Under the pieces are notes generated by a model. It ran no database searches, was not told where the DNA came from, and saw only the letters and a list, made by a program, of their open reading frames with translations. Below, piece after piece: positions 43,587-53,007 of a DNA stretch of 64,000 bases. A program made the translations under genes and the position numbers. Origin of the DNA: Enterobacteriaceae bacterium 4M9 (GTDB lineage: Bacteria; Pseudomonadota; Gammaproteobacteria; Enterobacterales; Enterobacteriaceae). Numbering within the stretch: position 1 is the stretch's first letter; every line of letters starts with the position of its first letter. The DNA is taken from contig JAADJJ010000001.1 in assembly GCA_010092695.1 (NCBI GenBank), forward strand, positions 3,100,001 to 3,164,000, in the 5' to 3' direction.

Positions 43587-44948
43587 CTAAACCATAAACC
43601 ACAGCGCCCATGTCACAACAAACCCGGCAATACCCATCACCGTTGTCAGCACGGTCCAGGTTCTTAAACCATCCGGCACGGATAAACCCAGATAACGGGT
43701 CACCACCCAGAAGCCTGCGTCATTCACATGAGACAACCCAAGCGCACCAAAGCAGGTTGAAAGCGTGACCAGCACCAGCTGTGCCGATGACAGACCGACA
43801 ACAGCCTCGCTAAGTAGCCCCGCCGTGGTCAAAATCGCCACCGTTGCAGAACCCTGTGATGCCCTCAGCACCAGCGCCAGCAAAAACGCCGCAGGCATCA
43901 GCGGTAAATGGATGGTTTCCAGCGCATGCGCCAGCGCGTTGCCAATGCCCGACGCGACCAGCACGGCACCGAATGCCCCGCCCGCACCGGCCACCAGAAT
44001 AACGTCTGCCGAAGATGGAATAGCGCCGCCGGTGTTTTCACCGAGCTTTTTCAGACTCATGCCGCGACGAATACCCAGCAACCAGCTTGCCAGCCCCAGA
44101 GAGATCAGGAGCGCAACCGGCGGCGTGCCAATCACGGTCATCACCTGGCGCACCGGGTTACCCTCAGCCAGAAACGCCTGGCACAGCGTGCCTGATACGA
44201 TTAGCGCGATAGGTACCACAATCAGCCCGCCAATAGTCAACGCTGAAGGCGGCGTCAGGTGCTGGCGCGACACCTTCGGTGCGTCCGGAGCGTCGGCCGT
44301 TTGCTGCTGTTCCAGTACCTGCACAGACAGATGGTAGTTTCTTTTATTCATGGAGCGCGCGACAAAATAGCCCACCACTCCAACCACCATGGAGATACCG
44401 ATACCTGCCAGCATCACCCAGCCGATGTCGCTGTGCAGGATATTGGTCGCCGCGGCGGCACCCGGGTGGGTTGGCAACGCCACATGCACCGCCAGCATCA
44501 CGCCCGCCATTGGCAAGCCGAACTTCAACGGCGAAACATGAGAAACCTTACTGAAGCCATAAATGAGCGGGATAATGATAATAAAGCCAACTTCAAAGAA
44601 AACTGGCGTCCCGAGGATAAAAGCCACAATCGTTAGTGCGGCGATGGTTCTTTTATCTCCCAGCGATTTAGTCAGCGTTTTTGCGAGCGACTCTGCCCCG
44701 CCGGAGAGTTCAATTAGCACACCCAGCATCGAACCTAAAATAATGATGCTGGCAATATGGCCTAATAGCCCACCCATTCCCTTTTCAATTGTCGTGACGA
44801 TTTTGTCAGCCGGAATACCGGTTGTAAAAGCAACCAACAGGCTGACAATCAATAATGCCACAAACGGATGCGCTTTCGCTTTTATCACCAGAAGCAATAA
44901 AATAATAATGCTCGCAAGCGCAATAAGTAACAGCACCGACGTCGACAT
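43587..44948 (-). CDS. GntP-family permease of the L-threonate operon
   Basis: A 453-residue inner-membrane transporter with about 12 hydrophobic segments (SVLLLIALASIIILLLLVIK at the start). GntP-family features such as GLPMAGVMLAVHVALPTHPG are visible. It corresponds to E. coli YgbN. It closes the operon with otnI, otnC, otnK and ltnD, so the substrate is most likely L-threonate or a related four-carbon sugar acid. Confidence 0.88.
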   Translation of the reverse strand: MSTSVLLLIALASIIILLLLVIKAKAHPFVALLIVSLLVAFTTGIPADKIVTTIEKGMGGLLGHIASIIILGSMLGVLIELSGGAESLAKTLTKSLGDKRTIAALTIVAFILGTPVFFEVGFIIIIPLIYGFSKVSHVSPLKFGLPMAGVMLAVHVALPTHPGAAAATNILHSDIGWVMLAGIGISMVVGVVGYFVARSMNKRNYHLSVQVLEQQQTADAPDAPKVSRQHLTPPSALTIGGLIVVPIALIVSGTLCQAFLAEGNPVRQVMTVIGTPPVALLISLGLASWLLGIRRGMSLKKLGENTGGAIPSSADVILVAGAGGAFGAVLVASGIGNALAHALETIHLPLMPAAFLLALVLRASQGSATVAILTTAGLLSEAVVGLSSAQLVLVTLSTCFGALGLSHVNDAGFWVVTRYLGLSVPDGLRTWTVLTTVMGIAGFVVTWALWFMV

Positions 44949-44994
44949 AAACTCTCCTCGGAGGCAAGATAACTACAGATTAATAATATTTATA

Positions 44995-45786
44995 TTAATT
45001 GCGGGTATGTTTATTTAGCTGTGTGAACCACTTAAGCCCGGAAAGCGTATCTTTACGGGGAATATACTCACAACCAATCCAACCGGAGTAACCCACTTTA
45101 TCCAGCAGATCGTAAATCCATGAATAATTAATCTCGCCTTCATCCGGCTCGTGTCTGTCTGGTAGCGAAGCAATCTGGATATGGCGGTATTTCCCGGCAA
45201 ACTCAGTAATAAGTTTACTTAAGTTCCCATCTACTTTTTGTGCATGATAAAAATCAAGCTGAGTAAAAACATTCGGGCAATTGATACGCTTTACCATTTC
45301 CAGCGTCTGGTACTGGCTGCGGTATAAATAACCCGGTTTGGTTTCGGGATTCAGCGCCTCAAGCAATACGTATTTCCCCTGACTGGCAAAAAGCGGCGCG
45401 GCATAGCGAATATTTTCAATAAGTGTCTTTTCACACTCTGCCTGGTCCATACCTGGCTGCACGACGCCCGCCATAATATGCACCTGCGGGCAGTCCAGCA
45501 CGCAGGCCGCCTCCAGCGCCATGTCGATATGCTCGCGGGCCAGCGCCTCTTTACCTGGCAGCGCGGCCACGCCCCACTCTCCGGCATTCACATCACCGGG
45601 CGGGGTGTTAAACAGCACCAGCTTAAGATTATTTTGCTCAAGCTGCTCCTTAATGTGCGCCAGCGGATACTCATAAGGAAACAGAAACTCCACGGCCTCA
45701 AACCCCGCCTGGGCGGCAGCGTTAAAGCGCTCCATGAAGGGAAGCTCGGTAAAGAGCATGGACAGATTTGCTGCGAATTTTGGCAT
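44995..45786 (-). CDS. otnI: 2-oxo-tetronate isomerase
   Basis: A 263-residue TIM-barrel sugar-phosphate-type isomerase of the hydroxypyruvate-isomerase family. It converts 2-oxo-tetronate to 3-oxo-tetronate in L-threonate use. It begins MPKFAANLSMLFTELPFMER, and the metal-ligand segments QLDFYHAQKVDG and IGCEYIPR are visible. It lies five bases after otnC and 46 bases before the permease. Confidence 0.9.
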   Translation of the reverse strand: MPKFAANLSMLFTELPFMERFNAAAQAGFEAVEFLFPYEYPLAHIKEQLEQNNLKLVLFNTPPGDVNAGEWGVAALPGKEALAREHIDMALEAACVLDCPQVHIMAGVVQPGMDQAECEKTLIENIRYAAPLFASQGKYVLLEALNPETKPGYLYRSQYQTLEMVKRINCPNVFTQLDFYHAQKVDGNLSKLITEFAGKYRHIQIASLPDRHEPDEGEINYSWIYDLLDKVGYSGWIGCEYIPRKDTLSGLKWFTQLNKHTRN

Positions 45787-45791
45787 AATTA

Positions 45792-46412
45792 TTATCTCAG
45801 TTCGTCAACTTCAGCCGGGGTGAGATAGCGAATCGCGCGCTCGCCCAGGGTAAAAATCAACCGTGCGGTTTCTTCCAGTTCTTCGGTGTTGTTGGTCGCT
45901 TCCTGTAAGGAGCTACCGGTCACTACCGGGCCGTGGTTTGCCAGTAAGAACGCGTTGTAATCGGGTGCGAGCTGCGCCAGATCCTCAGCGATACGTTTAT
46001 CACCGGGGCGGTAGTAAGGCACCACAGGCACATCCCCAACGCGCATCACCACGTAAGGCGTAAACGGGCGAATGCAGTTCTGGCTGTTAAGCCCTTCCAG
46101 GCAGGAAAGCGCCGTTAAATAGTGGCTGTGAAGATGCACAATCGCCCCACAGCCGGGTTTGTTCTGGTACACCGCGCGGTGAAAAATAATCTCTTTGGAC
46201 GGCTTATCACCCGAAATCCACTCACCGTCGGACGTAACCACAGAAAGTGTTGCGGCATTAAGTGTGCCCAGGCAAGAGCCTGTGGGCGTCGCCAGAATAT
46301 TGCCATCCGGCAACACTAAAGAGAGATTGCCCGCCGAGCCGGTGGCGTAGCCACGCTCAAAAAGTGAGGCACCAATACGCACCATTTCCTCGCGCAGTTG
46401 TTGTTCGGTCAT
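45792..46412 (-). CDS. otnC: 3-oxo-tetronate 4-phosphate decarboxylase
   Basis: A 206-residue class II aldolase/adducin-type zinc enzyme that decarboxylates 3-oxo-tetronate 4-phosphate to dihydroxyacetone phosphate and CO2. The Zn-binding HLHSHY is visible, with a third histidine in LLANHGPVVTG. The start overlaps the otnK stop by four bases. Confidence 0.92.
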   Translation of the reverse strand: MTEQQLREEMVRIGASLFERGYATGSAGNLSLVLPDGNILATPTGSCLGTLNAATLSVVTSDGEWISGDKPSKEIIFHRAVYQNKPGCGAIVHLHSHYLTALSCLEGLNSQNCIRPFTPYVVMRVGDVPVVPYYRPGDKRIAEDLAQLAPDYNAFLLANHGPVVTGSSLQEATNNTEELEETARLIFTLGERAIRYLTPAEVDELR

Positions 46413-47668
46413 ACAGCAAACTCCTGTTGTGCGCGGGCAAAAAAGTCTTTGTCGCCAAAATTACCGGATTTAAGCGCCAGTGAAAGCGCCTGGCGGGTAT
46501 CACGAACCCACGGAACGCCAGGTGAAATCACCGGGCCAATATGGAAGGCTTCTACCTCAAGCGTCTGAGCTACAATGCTGGAGGTTTCGCCGCCCGCGAC
46601 AATAAAGCGCGTAAAGCCACGCTGTTTTAACCCCGCGGCAAGCTCGGCAAATAGCTGCTCAACAATACTGCTGCTCTCTCGGCCAAACTGCGCCTGAATA
46701 CGTTTTAAAACCTCTGGCTCTGCGGTGGCGTACACCATGGGAGCAAGCACGCCTCCTGCATTGGCACATACCCACTCGCACAATGAAGCCGCATAGCCAG
46801 ACACGTCTTCCACGCAGGCCTGCACATCTACCGCTTTTGCCGGGGCAACCGCCTGATAAGCCGCCACCTGGACATTGGTCATCACAGAACACGAGCCAGA
46901 GAGCACCACCGCTTGCCCGGCAACCGGCATGCCCGCCTGCGCGCTGTCTTCACGAGACGGATGGCGCGAAGCCCAGTGGCGCGCCAGCCCAATCGCCAGC
47001 CCGGACCCACCCGACACCAGCTTCATGCCTGCAAGCGCCGCGCCCTGCGCGACCAGATGTTCTTCCGTCAGTGCATCCAGCACCACGTAGCGCACATCGC
47101 TCTCTTTGAGCGCTTGCAACTGCGCGCGTACGGCATCGGCACCGCGGTTCACCACAGCAAACGGGATAAGCCCTGCTTTGCCGCTCGCCTGGCGCTCAAT
47201 CAGCCGCCCAAGATGGGCATCATCCATTGGCGTGACGGGATGGTTGCGCATGCCTGACTCATTAAGCAGCGTCTCGCCTACAAACAGGTAGCCCTGGTAA
47301 ACGGTACGCCCGTTAACCGGCAGCGCGGGCGAAATCACCGTCTGGCTTTCACCGAGTTCAGCCAGCAGCGCATCCAGCACCGGGCCGATATTGCCCTGCG
47401 CCGTGCTGTCAAAGGTGGAGCAATACTTGAAATAAAACTGCTGGCAGCCCTGCTGCTGTAGCCACTTCAGCGCGGCAAGCGAATCGCTTACCGCTGTTTC
47501 CACCGGGCAGGAACGGCTTTTGAGGCTGATAACCACCGCATCGCTGTCAATGTGCGTATCTTTTGCCGGTACGCCGTTAAGCTGCACCGTCGACATACCG
47601 TTAATGACCAGAAAGCTGGCAATATCGGTCGCCCCCGTAAAATCATCTGCAATAACGCCAAGCTGCAT
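46409..47668 (-). CDS. otnK: 3-oxo-tetronate kinase
   Basis: A 419-residue kinase of the four-carbon acid sugar kinase family (DUF1537). It phosphorylates 3-oxo-tetronate at O-4 with ATP. The N-terminal substrate motif LGVIADDFTGATDIASFL and the C-terminal nucleotide motif IVAGGETSSIVAQTL are visible. It lies one base after ltnD and overlaps otnC. Confidence 0.94.
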   Translation of the reverse strand: MQLGVIADDFTGATDIASFLVINGMSTVQLNGVPAKDTHIDSDAVVISLKSRSCPVETAVSDSLAALKWLQQQGCQQFYFKYCSTFDSTAQGNIGPVLDALLAELGESQTVISPALPVNGRTVYQGYLFVGETLLNESGMRNHPVTPMDDAHLGRLIERQASGKAGLIPFAVVNRGADAVRAQLQALKESDVRYVVLDALTEEHLVAQGAALAGMKLVSGGSGLAIGLARHWASRHPSREDSAQAGMPVAGQAVVLSGSCSVMTNVQVAAYQAVAPAKAVDVQACVEDVSGYAASLCEWVCANAGGVLAPMVYATAEPEVLKRIQAQFGRESSSIVEQLFAELAAGLKQRGFTRFIVAGGETSSIVAQTLEVEAFHIGPVISPGVPWVRDTRQALSLALKSGNFGDKDFFARAQQEFAV

Positions 47669-47669
47669 G

Positions 47670-48581
47670 TTATGCCTCCTCGCCTTTTGCGCCAGGCAGC
47701 GTGATGCCTGAAAACGTCTTTATCACCGCACTGTCATCTTCACGCCCAAAGCCTGCATTGCTTGCCGAGGTAAACATGTTGAGCGCCGTGCTGGCGAGCG
47801 GCAGCGGGAATTTGAGCGCACGGGCGGTTTCACTCACCAGCCCCAGATCTTTCACAAAGATGTCCACGGCAGATTTTGGTGAATAGTCACCATCCAGCAC
47901 ATGCTGCATACGGTTTTCAAACATCCAGGAGTTGCCGGCAGCGTGGGTGACCACGTCGTACATGGTATCAAGGGGGATGCCCGCTCTGGCGGCCAGCGCC
48001 ATAGCCTCAGCGGCCACGGCGATGTGCACACCCGCAAGCAACTGATGCACAATTTTCACCGTTGAGCCTTTACCAATCTCGCTGCCAATGCGGTAGACCT
48101 TACCTGCAACGGCGTTGAGCACTGGCTCCAGTCGGTCAAATACCGCATCTGCACCGGACGCCATAACGGTCATATCGCCCTGTGCAGCTTTAATGGCCCC
48201 ACCGGAGACCGGCGCATCGAGCATCAGCACGTCGTTTTGCGCCAGGCGCTCTGCAATTTTGCAAGCATCATCAGCAGAGATAGTGGAAGACACCATCACC
48301 GCGGTACCCGGCTTGAGGTGCGGTGCCAGTGCATTCTCGCCAAACAGGATGGCGTTGACCTGCGCGGCATTGACCACCAGCAATACAACGGCATCCAGTT
48401 CAGGGGCAAATACCACCGGATTACTCCCCGCACCTTTTGCTCCCGCCTCAAGCAACGCCTGGCATGACTGAGGGTTGATATCCACGCCCCAGGTATTCAA
48501 ACCGGCCTTAATGCAGGAGCGCGCAGCCCCCATTCCCATCGACCCCAGACCGATAACGCAGACATTGTAGTGTGCAGACAT
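47670..48581 (-). CDS. ltnD: L-threonate dehydrogenase
   Basis: A 303-residue NAD-dependent 3-hydroxyisobutyrate-dehydrogenase-family enzyme that oxidises L-threonate to 2-oxo-tetronate. The Rossmann motif is VIGLGSMGMGAA, the substrate loop DAPVSGGAIKAAQG, and the catalytic lysine is in GSTVKIVHQLLAG. It is the first gene of the operon and divergent from the DeoR-type regulator. Confidence 0.94.
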   Translation of the reverse strand: MSAHYNVCVIGLGSMGMGAARSCIKAGLNTWGVDINPQSCQALLEAGAKGAGSNPVVFAPELDAVVLLVVNAAQVNAILFGENALAPHLKPGTAVMVSSTISADDACKIAERLAQNDVLMLDAPVSGGAIKAAQGDMTVMASGADAVFDRLEPVLNAVAGKVYRIGSEIGKGSTVKIVHQLLAGVHIAVAAEAMALAARAGIPLDTMYDVVTHAAGNSWMFENRMQHVLDGDYSPKSAVDIFVKDLGLVSETARALKFPLPLASTALNMFTSASNAGFGREDDSAVIKTFSGITLPGAKGEEA

Positions 48582-48843
48582 AACGCCACCTTGTGAATTT
48601 AAGTTAATTTATGTTTCATTGTGGTAGGATACGAGCGTTTGCTGTGAATATAAGTGACAATCATCACGTAAAGAGAAAGTGATTTATAAAAAATTCACAG
48701 ACCACAACGGCTGTCAAATCGTTCATAACGCGCTAAAATCAGCCTCTAATCAGGAAAGTATGCGTGAAAATGAAAAATGACGGTGTGACGAACGCTGGAG
48801 ACATCAATATGGTGTGTGAAAAAATGGTAAGAGGGATAGTCTT

Positions 48844-49605
48844 TTGATTCCGGTTGAACGCCATCAAAAAATCCTGGAAGTGCTGGCTCAGCGTGGCGTG
48901 GTCAGCATTAACGAACTGGTAGAGACGCTGGGTGTCTCGCACATGACCATTCGGCGCGATATCGGCAAACTTGAAGAACAGCGGCTGCTGGTGAGCGTCA
49001 CCGGTGGCGTGCGCTCGGCAAGCCGCCTGGCAACAGAGCCCAGCCATTTAATCAAAAGCACGCTGTTCAGCGCAGAAAAAGAGGCTATCGGCAAGCTGGC
49101 AGCCAGCCGTATTGCCCAGGGCAGCTGTATTTACCTGGACGCCGGGACAACCACACTGGCACTGGCGCGCGAATTGCTCACGCGCAGTGATTTGCAGATT
49201 GTCACCAACGACTTTGAAATCACCAGCCTGTTGATTGAATCCGGCCAGTGCCAGGTTATCCACACCGGCGGTGCGGTGTGCCGCGAAAACCGCTCCTGCG
49301 TGGGCGAGTCAGCCGCCCGCACGCTGCGCCATCTGGCAATAGACACCGCGTTTATTTCTGCCAGCAGTTGGGACTTCAGGGGAATTTTCACGCCAGATGA
49401 AAACAAAGTGCCGGTTAAAGAAACAGTAAGCCGGGTGAGTAATCAAAATATTTTGCTGTGCGACAGTTCTAAATTTAATCAGGTTGCCACCTTTATGGCG
49501 CTGCCTATTTCGCGCTTTACCAGCATTATTACCGACCGGCACCTTTCCGATACCGCTTATGCGCATATCACCAAACATGCCTGTGAAATATTCAGGGCCG
49601 AATAA
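48844..49605 (+). CDS. DeoR-family regulator of the L-threonate operon
   Basis: A 253-residue repressor with an N-terminal helix-turn-helix (VSINELVETLGVSHMTIRRDI) and a C-terminal sugar-phosphate sensing domain (YLDAGTTTLALA). It resembles E. coli YgbI. The start is TTG, preceded by GAGGGA. It is divergent from ltnD with 262 bases between and probably responds to a phosphorylated tetronate. Confidence 0.9.
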   Translation: MIPVERHQKILEVLAQRGVVSINELVETLGVSHMTIRRDIGKLEEQRLLVSVTGGVRSASRLATEPSHLIKSTLFSAEKEAIGKLAASRIAQGSCIYLDAGTTTLALARELLTRSDLQIVTNDFEITSLLIESGQCQVIHTGGAVCRENRSCVGESAARTLRHLAIDTAFISASSWDFRGIFTPDENKVPVKETVSRVSNQNILLCDSSKFNQVATFMALPISRFTSIITDRHLSDTAYAHITKHACEIFRAE

Positions 49606-49722
49606 GCAGAGCCGCCAGTTGTGGGCCGCGGCAAATGCCTTCTGCTATGCAGGCAGCCGTCTCTGTGCACGTGAGCGAGTTTGTCACCCTCGCCCTGCGT
49701 ACAACAAGGCGGCTGTGTGAGG

Positions 49723-50661
49723 TTAAATCTGATAATCCGGCTCGCCGGTCAGCGCCTGGCGTTTGATTTCGTCTGCGGTAAGTGATGGGTTGCACAGACC
49801 TATAAAGCGCCAGACGTAGTTGCGCTGAAGCTGGCCGCGGCGTAGCCCAAGCCAGACGGTATTTGCGCCAAACAGATGATGCGTATCACGCTGCACCAGA
49901 TTATCGTCCTCAATCCCCGCCGCCAGCTCCGCCACCAGGCCAATACCCAGACCAAGCTCCACATAAGTGCGAATCACGTCTGAGTCCTGCGCGCTCAACA
50001 CCACATCTGGCGTCAACCCCCGGCGCATAAACGCCTCATCAATACGCGAACGCCCGGTCACCCCCTGGCGGTAAGTCACCAGCGGCCATGCGGCAATGTC
50101 TTCAAGCGTGAGCGGCGATATGTGGCTCAACGGGTGGCCCTGAGGCAGCAGCAGGCTGTGGTGCCAGCGCAACCACGGATAGGCCACCAGCTGCGGATCG
50201 TTATTCAACCGCTCGCTGGCAATCCCGATATCTGCCGCACCGCTTTGCAGTAATGCATCAATCTCCGCAGGCGTCCCCTGGATAAGCTCCAGGCGCACGC
50301 CAGGGTAATGCTCACGGAAGGTTTTGATCACCGCAGGCAAGCTGTAGCGCGCCTGCGTGTGTGTGGTTGCAATGGTCAGTACGCCGGAAGCGTCGTCGCT
50401 AAACAGCTCCGCCAGCCGACGCACATTCCCTGCCTCGTTGAGAATGCGTTCGGCGCTGGTGAGCAGCGCCTTGCCAGGTTCCGTCATCCCCAGTAAGCGC
50501 TTGCCGCGACGAATAAACAGCTCTACGCCCAGCTCCTCTTCCAGTTCACGAATATGCCGACTTACGCCTGACTGCGAGGTATACAGTGTTGCGGCCACCT
50601 CGGTCAGATTGAAATCGCACCGCGCTGCCTCACGGATAATTTTTAATTGCTGGAAGTTCAC
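49723..50661 (-). CDS. cbl: LysR-family regulator Cbl
   Basis: A 312-residue CysB-like activator that switches on sulfate-starvation genes (ssu, tau) in E. coli. The helix-turn-helix is LTEVAATLYTSQSGVSRHIREL, and the body follows E. coli Cbl (TIATTHTQARYSLP, QDSDVIRTYVELGLGIGLV). It lies downstream of nac on the same strand with 106 bases between, the E. coli order. Confidence 0.96.
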   Translation of the reverse strand: MNFQQLKIIREAARCDFNLTEVAATLYTSQSGVSRHIRELEEELGVELFIRRGKRLLGMTEPGKALLTSAERILNEAGNVRRLAELFSDDASGVLTIATTHTQARYSLPAVIKTFREHYPGVRLELIQGTPAEIDALLQSGAADIGIASERLNNDPQLVAYPWLRWHHSLLLPQGHPLSHISPLTLEDIAAWPLVTYRQGVTGRSRIDEAFMRRGLTPDVVLSAQDSDVIRTYVELGLGIGLVAELAAGIEDDNLVQRDTHHLFGANTVWLGLRRGQLQRNYVWRFIGLCNPSLTADEIKRQALTGEPDYQI

Positions 50662-50767
50662 GCCGCCTCCGCTACCAAATGATGTAGCGACATTGTTAAA
50701 GCAGCGGCACTGAATATAAAATAATAAAAAAATTCATATTATTCTGATAAAGCATAAGCCTCCTGAC

Positions 50768-51685
50768 TTACCCCACCAGCATTAACTCCCGGTTTTCCAG
50801 CAGCGGACGGCTTACCAGCGACAGCAGGATGTCTTTTACCGCCTGAGCCTGTGGCGACAGCGACAGCCGCGCCGACAAGTTAATCGACAGCGGCAGGTTC
50901 AGCGTTGGCGACGTGATGCGCGCCATCCAACCGTTGGTGGTGCCTGACAACGCACGCGCGGCCGATTCCGGCAGCACAGTCATCCCCATGCCGCTGGCAA
51001 TAGCCGCCGTCATGGTCGCGACGGATTCGATTTCACCGATAACCCGGGCACTCAATCTGCGCAGCGACAGCGCCTCGTCCACACGCCTGCGCACTGCGCT
51101 GTAGTCACGCGGCAGGAAAAGACTCATCTGCGCCACGGTGGCTAAATCCACGCTGGAGCCGGGACAATCCCTGGTGCCTACCAGAAACAGGTCTTCTTTG
51201 AGCAACGTCTGGCTGACAATACCGGCCGTGGGAGCACGATCGTAGAGCACCGCCATATCCAGCTGCCCGTTTAACAGTTTGGTGTTAAGCACCGAGCCAC
51301 TGTTTTCATGTAAAAACACCTGTACCTCTGGCAGTTCTGCCCGTACCGCCTGCAATAGCGGCATGGTGACCGAACATGCTGCCGTACCCGGTGCCAGCCC
51401 TATCGATACCTGACCGCACAGGGGCTGACCGATATTGTTCACCGCCAGCTGTGCCTGCTCGCACTGGCGCAGAATGGTGCGGGCATGGGCATAGAGTATT
51501 TTCCCGGCTTCGGTGGGCGTTACGCCGCGCCGCGTGCGGTTAAGCAACAACTGATTAAGTTCACCTTCAAGGGTTGCCACCTGTTGGCTCAGCGCCGGTT
51601 GTGCAATATGCAAAACCTCGGCGGCCTGGGTCAGGCTACCGATATCAACGATTTTCACGAAGTACTTCAGACGTCTGAGATTCAT
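50768..51685 (-). CDS. nac: Nitrogen assimilation control protein Nac
   Basis: A 305-residue LysR-type regulator that couples sigma-70 promoters to nitrogen limitation without needing an effector. The helix-turn-helix is SLTQAAEVLHIAQPALSQQVATLE. The length and sequence fit Nac of Klebsiella and E. coli. AGGAGG lies before the ATG. A sigma-54 promoter and an NtrC-like site lie upstream. Confidence 0.96.
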   Translation of the reverse strand: MNLRRLKYFVKIVDIGSLTQAAEVLHIAQPALSQQVATLEGELNQLLLNRTRRGVTPTEAGKILYAHARTILRQCEQAQLAVNNIGQPLCGQVSIGLAPGTAACSVTMPLLQAVRAELPEVQVFLHENSGSVLNTKLLNGQLDMAVLYDRAPTAGIVSQTLLKEDLFLVGTRDCPGSSVDLATVAQMSLFLPRDYSAVRRRVDEALSLRRLSARVIGEIESVATMTAAIASGMGMTVLPESAARALSGTTNGWMARITSPTLNLPLSINLSARLSLSPQAQAVKDILLSLVSRPLLENRELMLVG

Positions 51686-51732
51686 ATTGCCTCCTGTACG
51701 GGATAACAGCGCACGCTGCGTATCAGGATATC

Positions 51733-51748
51733 TGCAAGATGTTTGCCA
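51733..51748 (-). promoter_or_regulatory. Sigma-54 promoter of nac
   Basis: On the minus strand TGGCAAACATCTTGCA has the -24 GG and -12 GC elements at the exact sigma-54 spacing. It lies about 50 bases upstream of the nac start. Confidence 0.85.
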
Positions 51749-51844
51749 GCTTTGTTAATTTACCTATAAGCCACATTAAAACAATGAGATAGAAAACATC
51801 CTTTTAGCCAATGGCTGAAAGCGCTGCCCCATAAGGCAAACCAA

Positions 51845-51861
51845 TGCACCAAAACGGAGCG
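51845..51861. promoter_or_regulatory. NtrC-binding site candidate upstream of nac
   Basis: TGCACCAAAACGGAGCG resembles the NtrC consensus TGCACCAAAATGGTGCA, with three differences. It lies about 100 bases upstream of the sigma-54 promoter, a usual distance for this activator. Confidence 0.7.
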
Positions 51862-51910
51862 CTTATTGCTGAATTTGTCAGCAAACAGTACCTGCACAGC
51901 TAATCTGGCT

Positions 51911-51939
51911 TTGACAACCACGCCCGGCATCGTTACTAT
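51911..51939 (+). promoter_or_regulatory. Promoter of the second tRNA-Asn gene
   Basis: TTGACA and TACTAT are 17 bases apart, followed by GCGCCC, a GC-rich discriminator typical of stringently controlled stable RNA. Confidence 0.8.
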
Positions 51940-51957
51940 GCGCCCGGTTACCACAAT

Positions 51958-52033
51958 TCCTCTGTAGTTCAGTCGGTAGAACGGCGGACTGTTAATCCGT
52001 ATGTCACTGGTTCGAGTCCAGTCAGAGGAGCCA
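51958..52033 (+). tRNA. tRNA-Asn(GUU), copy 2
   Basis: A 76-base gene identical to copy 1. It lies between nac and CRISPR array 2. A terminator (AAGCCCGCCTTGTGCGGGCTT plus T run) follows at about 52042-52070. Confidence 0.97.
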
Positions 52034-52041
52034 GATTTAAA

Positions 52042-52070
52042 GAAGCCCGCCTTGTGCGGGCTTTTTGCTT
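52042..52070 (+). terminator. Terminator after tRNA-Asn copy 2
   Basis: GAAGCCCGCCTTGTGCGGGC with a T run after it, directly downstream of the tRNA. Confidence 0.85.
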
Positions 52071-52185
52071 TTGTGATTTTCGGTGGCCGGGGTTGGGCGC
52101 AAGGTGTTAGCCGCAGGATGACCTGCGTATGTTTCGACCTGTATGCGCAGGGTTTGCCCAGGTTAGCGGCTGGTGCAATACCAGC

Positions 52186-53007
52186 GGGTTTGGCCCCGTT
52201 TGCGCGGGAAACACGTCAGCTCGCAACCAGGCGAAACCCAGGCGAGCGGTTTATCCCCGTTCATGCGGGGAACACAAACTATTCATGCCATAAATCCGGC
52301 GCACATTCGGTTTATCCCCGCTCGCGCGGGGAACACCCATAGCGGATGTAGATCATGGTCTGGCTGACCGGTTTATCCCCGCTCGCGCGGGGAACACCCA
52401 CCCGTTGCTGGGTCAGGATATGCAGTTAGCGGTTTATCCCCGCTCGCGCGGGGAACACTTCTCCATTACCCGGCTGCACCCGGGCTATTTCGGTTTATCC
52501 CCGCTCGCGCGGGGAACACTGTAACATTTGCACCAGCAGCAGTTGCGAATGCGGTTTATCCCCGCTCGCGCGGGGAACACGGTGAGAAAAAATTCAAGCC
52601 CGCACAGGCGGGCGGTTTATCCCCGCTCGCGCGGGGAACACTTCTGGCCGGTACCCATCTCAACCGCTAGTTGCGGTTTATCCCCGCTCGCGCGGGGAAC
52701 ACATTCATGGACTCTGGCAGAGGGGGTATATCACCGGTTTATCCCCGCTCGCGCGGGGAACACACCGGCGGCGGCGCAGGAATATGTTGTCACCCCGGTT
52801 TATCCCCGCTCGCGCGGGGAACACGTTTTCATGAAAGATGGAAAGCTAATCTCTAGCGGTTTATCCCCGCTCGCGCGGGGAACACTCCGGATCGGCAAGC
52901 CGGCGCTCAAGTGTCGCCGGTTTATCCCCGCTCGCGCGGGGAACACGCTATCAGGTCCCACGCCAGATCCTTACCGAACGGTTTATCCCCGCTCGCGCGG
53001 GGAACAC
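52186..53007 (-). CRISPR. Type I-E CRISPR array 2 (14 repeats), leaderless and fused to cas3
   Basis: 29-base repeats begin CGGTTTATCCCCGCTCG and end CGCGGGGAACAC, with 32-base spacers and an unbroken 61-base period: 52186 (degenerate), 52247 (variant TTCATG centre), 52308, 52369, 52430, 52491, 52552, 52613, 52674, 52735, 52796, 52857, 52918 and 52979. The degenerate end is low, so the leader should be beyond 53007 on the minus strand. Instead cas3 codons begin at 53008. The repeat differs from array 1 by TC in place of CT in the loop. It may be transcribed only by read-through from cas3. Confidence 0.97.

Noticed and set aside
22050..53007. Self-targeting spacers against the prophage or other genes in the window
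   Set aside because: I compared the spacers by eye with the prophage genes and saw no match; a computed search would be needed to exclude one.
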